DNA of 10,167 nucleotides. It comes from an uncultured bacterium (GTDB lineage Bacteria > Bacillota > Clostridia > Lachnospirales > Lachnospiraceae). This document shows positions 5,860 through 10,167 of the stretch, one piece after another; position 1 is the stretch's first letter, and each line of letters starts with the position of its first letter. The notes beneath the pieces are model-generated. The model was not told the origin of the DNA. It was given only the letters and a program-made list of their open reading frames with translations, and searched no databases. A program made the position numbers and the translations under genes. The stretch lies in NCBI GenBank assembly GCA_948467735.1, contig CAOKFN010000080.1, positions 1 to 10,167 on the forward strand, given 5' to 3'.

Positions 5860-5925
5860 TTGGGGACTGGCGGAAACAGCGCATCCTATGATAATGAGCG
5901 CTAAACAGGACAGGAGAGTTTATTT

Positions 5926-7113
5926 ATGGCTGGCAATCGGAAAACAATACGACAAGGTTTGGGGTGTAATGTGCGGAAAAAGAGCATTAGACGAAGGTTT
6001 GTAAGAATATTCTGCGCTTCGGCGCTGGGGGTGGTGCTGTTGGAAGGGACGGCATTGCTGTGGGTTATTGCGGAGCATGATTCCGAGAAGCAGACACAGA
6101 CGATTTTAACGGGCGTGGAAGCATCCGCTTCCGGAGGCGTCAAGGAAAATCTTAATGCGGATGCTGCAGGAGGGCTTGAAGAAGGTGCCGCGGAAGGACT
6201 CGGTAACGATGCTGCGGGAGGTCTTGAGGGAGGAGCGGCGGAAGGACTTGGTACCGATGCCGCGGGAGGTCTTGCCGGGTCTGCCGGGGGAGGGCTAGAT
6301 ACCGATGCCGCGGGAGGTCTCGTCGGGTCTGCCGGGGGAGGGCTAGATACCGATGCCGCGGGAGGTCTTGCCGGGTCTGCCGGGGGAGGGCTTGCTGCTG
6401 ATACCGCGGGAGGGCTCGCCGGGTCTGCCGGGGACGGGCTTGACGCTGATGCCGCGGGAGGTCTTGACGGAGATATCAGAGAGGGTCTTAATTTGGAGGA
6501 GTATCCGGAGGAGCTGCAGAAACTGTTTGAGCTGAACGCGGAAGCTTGGGATTATGTGCTCGGCTATCCGGAGCGCGAAAAATACCAAGGCGGCCCCATT
6601 GATTTGACGGAGGATTTTGTCAGCGGGGAAGTACCGCAGCTGATGCAGTGGGACAGGCGCTGGGGCTACGACATGTTTGGAGACAGCATGATAGGGATTG
6701 CCGGCTGCGGCCCTGTCTGTATGGATATGGCTTATCTGTATTTTACGGAAGATACGGACATGACGCCCAGAGATATCGCGGAATTTGCCTATGAGAAGGG
6801 ATATTATACGGAGGCGGGGACCAGCTGGAGCTTTTGGACGGAGGGTGCCGCAAAGCTGGGGATGAAGGGGAAAGAACTGCCGCTGGATGAAAACAGGATG
6901 AAATCCTCGCTGGATTCGGGCGGATTGATTGTGTGCAGCATGCGGCCGGGAGATTTTACCACTACCGGACATTATATTTTGATTCGGGGGTATGGATCGG
7001 AGGGTTTTTATGTAAACGATCCTAACCGCAGGTGCAACAGCGAGAAGGTGTGGAGCTATAAGGTGCTGAAAGACCAGATAAGGAATCTGTGGGCGCTGAA
7101 AAAGGAGTCGTGA
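5926..7113 (+). CDS. Membrane-anchored C39-like cysteine peptidase with Gly/Ala/Asp repeats
   Basis: Encodes 395 residues. A basic N-terminus and a single hydrophobic helix (about residues 26-49) suggest a signal anchor with the rest outside the cell. Residues 78-189 are seven 16-residue repeats. A short acidic linker follows, then a C39-like domain (PF13529 type, about residues 236-385): VPQLMQWDRRWGYDMFGD with the oxyanion Gln near 241, IAGCGPVCMDMAYLYF with the probable catalytic Cys261, GYYTEAGTSW, GHYILIRG with His349, and FYVNDPNRR with Asp365. The triad appears intact, so an active peptidase acting on cell-surface or extracellular peptides is likely; the substrate is unknown. There is no ABC transporter fusion, so this is not a bacteriocin-exporter C39 domain. 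The start has AGGAGA 8 nt upstream. No terminator is evident after the stop. Confidence 0.92.
   Translation: MAGNRKTIRQGLGCNVRKKSIRRRFVRIFCASALGVVLLEGTALLWVIAEHDSEKQTQTILTGVEASASGGVKENLNADAAGGLEEGAAEGLGNDAAGGLEGGAAEGLGTDAAGGLAGSAGGGLDTDAAGGLVGSAGGGLDTDAAGGLAGSAGGGLAADTAGGLAGSAGDGLDADAAGGLDGDIREGLNLEEYPEELQKLFELNAEAWDYVLGYPEREKYQGGPIDLTEDFVSGEVPQLMQWDRRWGYDMFGDSMIGIAGCGPVCMDMAYLYFTEDTDMTPRDIAEFAYEKGYYTEAGTSWSFWTEGAAKLGMKGKELPLDENRMKSSLDSGGLIVCSMRPGDFTTTGHYILIRGYGSEGFYVNDPNRRCNSEKVWSYKVLKDQIRNLWALKKES
6157..6492 (+). repeat. Seven tandem 48-bp coding repeats (16 residues each)
   Basis: Units start at codons 78, 94, 110, 126, 142, 158 and 174 of the peptidase gene, with consensus xDAAGGLxGSAGGGLD. 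Units 3, 4 and 5 (6253-6300, 6301-6348 and 6349-6396) are nearly identical at DNA level, with unit 3 differing from each of the others at 2 of 48 positions, while the outer units have diverged. This is the pattern of expansion from the centre by slippage or unequal crossover. The product is a flexible, Gly-rich, mildly acidic stalk. Confidence 0.9.
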
Positions 7114-7131
7114 CAGGCGTGGGCAAACAGA

Positions 7132-7160
7132 TTGCAAATCCGGGGGAGTGATGCTATAAT
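7132..7160 (+). promoter_or_regulatory. Strong promoter ahead of the ATPase remnant and endonuclease gene
   Basis: TTGCAA (7132-7137), 17 nt, then TATAAT (7155-7160), with a TGn extended -10 (7152-7154). The -35 hexamer is identical to that of the promoter at 1836-1864. It starts 18 nt after the peptidase stop and drives the remnant at 7252 and the endonuclease at 7490. Confidence 0.75.
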
Positions 7161-7251
7161 AGATTTTTGATAACGGAATCGATTTTATGTTTCAATTATC
7201 AGCTTGGCGGGGCCGTTTATTGTAAAAGGGGAGGAAAAGGAGCGTCAATGT

Positions 7252-7505
7252 ATGGGGATATATGTGGATCTGGGAAACGCGGCGTCTAAGAAAGCTCTGA
7301 ATTCGGAAATCTATATTGATAAGACAGATCTGACTGCCGTGGCGAACAAAAAATAGATACGGCGGACTGCTGTCTGTGCGTCAGCCGTCCGAGGCGTTTT
7401 GGGAAGTCCATGGCGGCGGAGATGCTTGCGGCCTATTACAGCAGGGGATGTTTACACTTTTTACAGGGGAAGACAAAGAAGAAAAACATATGGATACAAT
7501 ATTAA
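7252..7505 (+). pseudogene. 5' remnant of a PF09820-type AAA-ATPase gene, frameshifted and truncated
   Basis: ATG at 7252, with AAGGAG (7237-7242) upstream, encodes MGIYVDLGNAASKKALNSEI, then YIDKTDLTAVANKK and a TAG at 7354. This matches the usual start of the Predicted AAA-ATPase family (GNxxFxxAxxSEIYVDKTGLI). A shift to the -1 frame within the six A at 7348-7353 continues as KKIDTADCCLCV and then SRPRRFGKSMAAEML, the family's Walker A region. The -1 frame ends at TAA 7503-7505 after unrelated residues. Intact members are several hundred residues long with a C-terminal PD-(D/E)XK-like nuclease domain; all of that is missing. The remnant keeps its promoter and ribosome site, and its -1 frame overlaps the endonuclease start by 16 nt. 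Confidence 0.8.
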
Positions 7506-7939
7506 TTATCGGAATCATTATAATATGCGCGGCTGCGCTGGCGGTCAGCGTCATGCTTTTCCTAAAAGGAAGGCGGAACCGGCCCGAGGATTTTGACTTG
7601 ATGGAGGGGCATGAGTTTGAATATTACTGCGCGGAGCTTTTGAAGGAATGCGGCTTTGAGGAAGTGGAGGTCACACGGGGCAGCGGGGATTACGGCGTTG
7701 ACATTCTTGCCCAAAAAGAGGGCGTGACCTATGCCATTCAGTGCAAATGCTATAATTCTCCGGTGGGCATCAAGGCTGTTCAGGAGGCGTATGCGGGACG
7801 GGATTATTATGACAGGATGGTGGGGGCGGTGCTCACCAACCAATATTTTACTCAGCCTGCGGTTTCGGCCGCCAAAAAACTGAAGATATTATTGTGGGAC
7901 AGGGATTATCTGGAAAATACGTTAAGGGGGAATCTCTAG
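7490..7939 (+). CDS. Membrane-anchored Mrr-like restriction endonuclease-fold protein
   Basis: Encodes 149 residues from the ATG at 7490. The same frame is open further upstream (to 7376), but that part overlaps the ATPase remnant in another frame and is rejected. An N-terminal hydrophobic helix (residues 3-25) is followed by basic residues (KGRRNR), placing the rest in the cytoplasm. Residues 37-145 match the Mrr catalytic fold (PF04471 type): EGHEFEYYCAELLKECGF with the conserved Glu near 44, GSGDYGVDIL with Asp71, AIQCKCYNSPVG with Q84-x-K86, and GAVLTNQYFTQPAVSAAKKL. The D...QxK nuclease motif is intact, so DNA cleavage is plausible, perhaps of modified or foreign DNA. The Shine-Dalgarno is weak (only GAAGAA), which suggests coupling to translation of the remnant ORF. 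No methyltransferase partner is present. Confidence 0.88.
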   Translation: MDTILIIGIIIICAAALAVSVMLFLKGRRNRPEDFDLMEGHEFEYYCAELLKECGFEEVEVTRGSGDYGVDILAQKEGVTYAIQCKCYNSPVGIKAVQEAYAGRDYYDRMVGAVLTNQYFTQPAVSAAKKLKILLWDRDYLENTLRGNL

Positions 7940-8008
7940 GAGGGGCGTGAGCGGCCCCGCCTGTTCCCGATGATACTGATTAACAGTTAAAATCTCCGAG
8001 GTACCCGA

Positions 8009-8070
8009 CTGCATAACGTCAGCCATATACGTTTAACCAGTGCAGTACGGTAAATTCCGGCGTTATGTAG
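8009..8070. repeat. Inverted repeat in the intergenic region before the DUF885 gene
   Basis: CTGCATAACG (8009-8018) and CGTTATGTAG (8061-8070) are inverted over 10 positions with one wobble, enclosing 42 nt. The surrounding 7940-8136 stretch lies between two convergent genes and also holds GGGGC-GTGAGCG-GCCCC just after the endonuclease stop and a TTAAC-A-GTTAA-like palindrome near 7980. None has a T-run, so no standard terminator is visible for either gene. Confidence 0.5.
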
Positions 8071-8136
8071 TATCACATATAGTTTCGGCTTGAGTGAAAA
8101 GCTGGAAACAGGCACTCTGAGCAATCAATGAAACAT

Positions 8137-9975
8137 CTATGATTCTTCCGCCGCGAGCCGTTCCCGCAGGGACAAAAAGTCCGACGGCCCGCAGTCTAAA
8201 TAAAAGCTGTGGAATCGGTAATCCGTGTATTTTTCACCCCACAGTTCTTCCGCGGTTTCCTGCAGGGACAGAATTTCCAGATAACCCAGATAATATTTTA
8301 AATAATTACAGGGCGATTGTATGATATAGTAATAAATGGCTTTCATGGAATCAATATCGGTGACGCCGAAGTTTTCCAGCACCTTCGCGATTTGGCCGTA
8401 GGAAGCGCCCTGATAGTGGATCATAATATCGAGCATGGAATAAAGGCATAGCTGCAGGCTGCGGTTATGCCCCTCCAGCTTGGCAAGGAGCGCTTCCTGT
8501 TCCTGACCGTGTTCACGAAGCAGGTCTGCGGCGTAATCGTTGGACAGTAATTCCACATACAATGCCCAGCCTTCCTGATAGCCCCCGTACCAGAGCAGTT
8601 CCCGCACGGGGCGTTCGTGGGAGGCGCAGGCCGTCCGATTGTAATATACGGTCTGATAAAGGTGTCCGGGATATCCTTCATGGGCCAGCGTGGTGTATAG
8701 ATCCAAACCAGCGGGAGTTTTCCGTCGGTTGATATAAATGGTGTTGGAATCCGTGTCGTCCAAAGGGGCGGTCAGGTAAAAGGCGGGCGCGCAGTAGTCC
8801 TCCAAGCTGGGGGAGACGGCCTTGACAGCCGCCTGCGCGGCGCCTCCCGGGAGCGGGGGGAAGCCTTCGCTCATCCGCTTCTGCAAATCTAAAAGCATCT
8901 GCGGCGCGTCTATGTAAGGAAAAACCGATAAGCTTTCATCATTGTAGTTTTGCAGGATATCGGGATGTTCCGTAATTATTTTTCGGATGCTGTCATATTC
9001 TTTGGCAAATTGGTCCGTGAGCATGGTCTGAACTTCCTCCACCGGACGATAGGAGCCAGTTTCGGAAATTAAAAGCTGTTCATAATAGCGTTTTCCCTCC
9101 GGCAGAGCCGCCAGTCCCGCAGGCAGGATGGACTCGTCTTCCAAAAGCAGAAGTCCGTCTCCAAGGGAGATATAGGCGGGCAGCAGAACGGTTTTCAACA
9201 GTCGGTCGTTCTGGGTCAAGAAATTTTGGGCTTCCGTGGAAGTGATTTCACCTGACTGAATCAGAGGTCCCAGCCGTTCTTGAAAGGTGGTCTGCAAAAA
9301 GTGCGTTCCCTCCTCCAAGGCTTCTTTGGTGACAATAGCGTCGCACTGTTCCCGCACTTCTTTCAGGAAAACGGCGGGCATGAGCAGTCCGGCCGCGGCT
9401 TTTTCCTGCTCGTATAAAAGCAGGGAGGCAAAATATTCGTCCGTCTGATCCAAAAGCGCCAGATAGTCTTCCACATCCCGCCTGCTGCGAAAGGCGTATT
9501 CCGCCAGCAGAATAGGAAGCTGGGACTGGGTTCCGGAGGAAGGGGAGAGCGGTTCGCTGTAATAGGCGAAATCGCTCAGCAGAAGGGAATTTTTAAGCGA
9601 CCGGATAAGGAGCTGCTGCAGATAGGCGTCCTGCGGGGAAAGCTTTTCCGTATGCAGGGCGTCCAGCGCCGCAAGGGTGTTCTCTGTCTGGGCCTGACTA
9701 TAGAGGCGCTGTTCGGCATTGTAGCAGGAAAGGACAGGTTTATAGTCATAAACGCCAAAGTTTTCAGGATGTGCGAGGGTGTAATGCATATTCAGGGTAT
9801 TGGCTTTCATCTCGCCCACGAACAGCTCCGTAGTGATATTGGCAAAGCGCTTTTCGTCCCTCTGGTATGAGAAAAGGAATAGCGTCATGCCGGAGAATGC
9901 CAGCAGGAAAAGTATGATGAAAAGGAGCTGCCTGGCGGAAAAGCTCTTTGCGGATGTTGAAGAATGACTTTTCAA
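8137..9975 (-). CDS. DUF885 family metallopeptidase-like protein with N-terminal membrane anchor
   Basis: Encodes 612 residues from a TTG start. A hydrophobic helix at about residues 15-37 acts as a signal anchor; no lipobox cysteine follows, so it is not a lipoprotein. The rest is a DUF885 (PF05960) domain, usually about 550-600 residues and helical. In order it shows YAFRSRRDVEDYLALLDQ, PSLEDYCAPAFYLTAPLDD, NTIYINRR, the signature LAHEGYPGHLYQ (H432, E433, H438), GGYQEGWALYVE with E468, SMLDIMIHYQG and YYIIQSPCNYLKYYLGY. The two His and two Glu residues are the likely zinc ligands and catalytic base, so an extracellular or envelope peptidase is inferred. The family's usual PGQA motif near the C-terminus reads SPCNY here. 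It converges with the endonuclease gene and stands alone. Confidence 0.93.
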   Translation of the reverse strand: MKSHSSTSAKSFSARQLLFIILFLLAFSGMTLFLFSYQRDEKRFANITTELFVGEMKANTLNMHYTLAHPENFGVYDYKPVLSCYNAEQRLYSQAQTENTLAALDALHTEKLSPQDAYLQQLLIRSLKNSLLLSDFAYYSEPLSPSSGTQSQLPILLAEYAFRSRRDVEDYLALLDQTDEYFASLLLYEQEKAAAGLLMPAVFLKEVREQCDAIVTKEALEEGTHFLQTTFQERLGPLIQSGEITSTEAQNFLTQNDRLLKTVLLPAYISLGDGLLLLEDESILPAGLAALPEGKRYYEQLLISETGSYRPVEEVQTMLTDQFAKEYDSIRKIITEHPDILQNYNDESLSVFPYIDAPQMLLDLQKRMSEGFPPLPGGAAQAAVKAVSPSLEDYCAPAFYLTAPLDDTDSNTIYINRRKTPAGLDLYTTLAHEGYPGHLYQTVYYNRTACASHERPVRELLWYGGYQEGWALYVELLSNDYAADLLREHGQEQEALLAKLEGHNRSLQLCLYSMLDIMIHYQGASYGQIAKVLENFGVTDIDSMKAIYYYIIQSPCNYLKYYLGYLEILSLQETAEELWGEKYTDYRFHSFYLDCGPSDFLSLRERLAAEES

Positions 9976-9977
9976 AG

Positions 9978-9986
9978 GATCACCTT
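9978..9986 (-). promoter_or_regulatory. Ribosome binding site selecting the TTG start of the DUF885 gene
   Basis: On the minus strand AAGGTGATC ends 2 nt before the TTG at 9975-9973. It matches the downstream half of the full 16S-complementary sequence (AAGGAGGTGATCC), with the GGTG core 5 nt from the start. There is no nearby ATG in frame at the N-terminus, so TTG is the start. Confidence 0.7.
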
Positions 9987-10004
9987 GTTAAGGAATATTG
10001 CTAC

Positions 10005-10010
10005 ATTATA
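10005..10010 (-). promoter_or_regulatory. -10 box of the DUF885 gene
   Basis: A perfect TATAAT on the minus strand lies about 30 nt ahead of the TTG start codon. No recognisable -35 box occurs at 16-18 nt; that position is occupied by the G-rich run (on the plus strand). Activator dependence or weak transcription is possible. Confidence 0.45.
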
Positions 10011-10013
10011 TGA

Positions 10014-10044
10014 GGGAGGGGACGGGACTATTCGGGGGCGGGGG
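10014..10044 (+). other. Putative G-quadruplex over the DUF885 promoter
   Basis: Five runs of three or more G lie within 31 nt (10014-10016, 10018-10021, 10024-10026, 10034-10038 and 10040-10044), with loops of 1, 2, 7 and 1 nt, satisfying the G3+N1-7 rule on the plus strand, which is the template strand for the DUF885 gene. Inverted repeats next to it (ATTCGGG 10030-10036 with CCCGAAT 10065-10071; ATTGGG 10054-10059 with CCCAAT 10072-10077) could compete with it. Confidence 0.55.
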
Positions 10045-10167
10045 CGGTTTTTGATTGGGGCATTCCCGAATCCCAATTTATGTGTTGACTTTCTGTGGAG
10101 AGCCGACTATACTCCCGTCTTTGGCAGTAGTATGGACGATGAATCGCTGTAACCCCAGTATTTATGC

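Noticed and set aside
5710..5904. Open frame of 64 codons in the phased repeat region
   Set aside because: No Shine-Dalgarno, T-tract-derived Phe/Leu runs, and it is made of the degenerate repeat units themselves.
6343..7137. Long antisense open frame (264 codons) opposite the C39-like peptidase
   Set aside because: It is a shadow of the GC-rich repeat and catalytic domain; the product is Pro/Arg/His-rich with no domain, and the plus-strand frame has clear catalytic motifs and a ribosome site.
7376..7489. N-terminal extension of the endonuclease from the GTG at 7376
   Set aside because: Those 38 codons overlap the ATPase remnant's Walker A region in a different frame, and the membrane helix begins right after the ATG at 7490, as expected of a true N-terminus.

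Overview
The window looks like chromosomal accessory DNA from a Gram-positive anaerobe of the Clostridia, most likely Lachnospiraceae. This is inferred from strong AGGAG-type ribosome sites, two TTG start codons (the ATPase and the DUF885 gene), sigma-A-like promoters, U-tailed hairpin terminators and the mix of families (COG3044 ATPase, DUF885 peptidase, Mrr-like endonuclease, a PF09820-type AAA-ATPase remnant). No rRNA, tRNA, CRISPR array, integrase or transposase was found.

Left part (1-1740): a bidirectional terminator (141-174) closes a minus-strand pair of unrecognised membrane proteins (194-907 and 997-1662), read from a promoter near 1704-1732. A possible tail of another plus-strand gene occupies the first 75 bases.

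Centre (1810-4183): the most structured region. A good promoter (1836-1864), whose -35 box lies in a tandem 13-bp repeat, begins a leader of about 490 nt. The leader holds an 11-codon ORF with a near-perfect Shine-Dalgarno (1981-2016), two consecutive intrinsic terminators (2070-2095 and 2124-2152) and two copies of a roughly 80-nt imperfect hairpin. It ends at the TTG start of a 608-residue ABC-class ATPase (COG3044/PF09818). The layout suggests a transcription-attenuation leader controlling the ATPase; the signal is unknown.

Right of centre (4187-5925): a convergent GNAT acetyltransferase, whose stop is 3 bp from the ATPase stop and whose presumed promoter carries a perfect CTGTATA-G-TATACAG palindrome; a small acidic protein of unknown function (4912-5403); then about 520 bp without a convincing gene. 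The second half of that stretch is a degenerate 41-43 bp repeat carrying GGAAC and T-tracts in phase with about four helical turns.

Right part (5926-10167): a membrane-anchored C39-like cysteine peptidase with seven tandem 16-residue Gly/Ala/Asp repeats between anchor and catalytic domain; a strong promoter reading into the 5' remnant of a PF09820-type AAA-ATPase gene (frameshifted and truncated) that runs into and overlaps a membrane-anchored Mrr-like endonuclease gene; about 200 bp with an inverted repeat; and, on the minus strand, a DUF885 metallopeptidase-like protein with an N-terminal membrane anchor, a TTG start and a G-quadruplex-capable run over its promoter.

The genes do not form one pathway. 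They are short independent units, several with unusually elaborate upstream regions. The attenuator-like leader of the COG3044 ATPase is the best candidate for an undescribed system.
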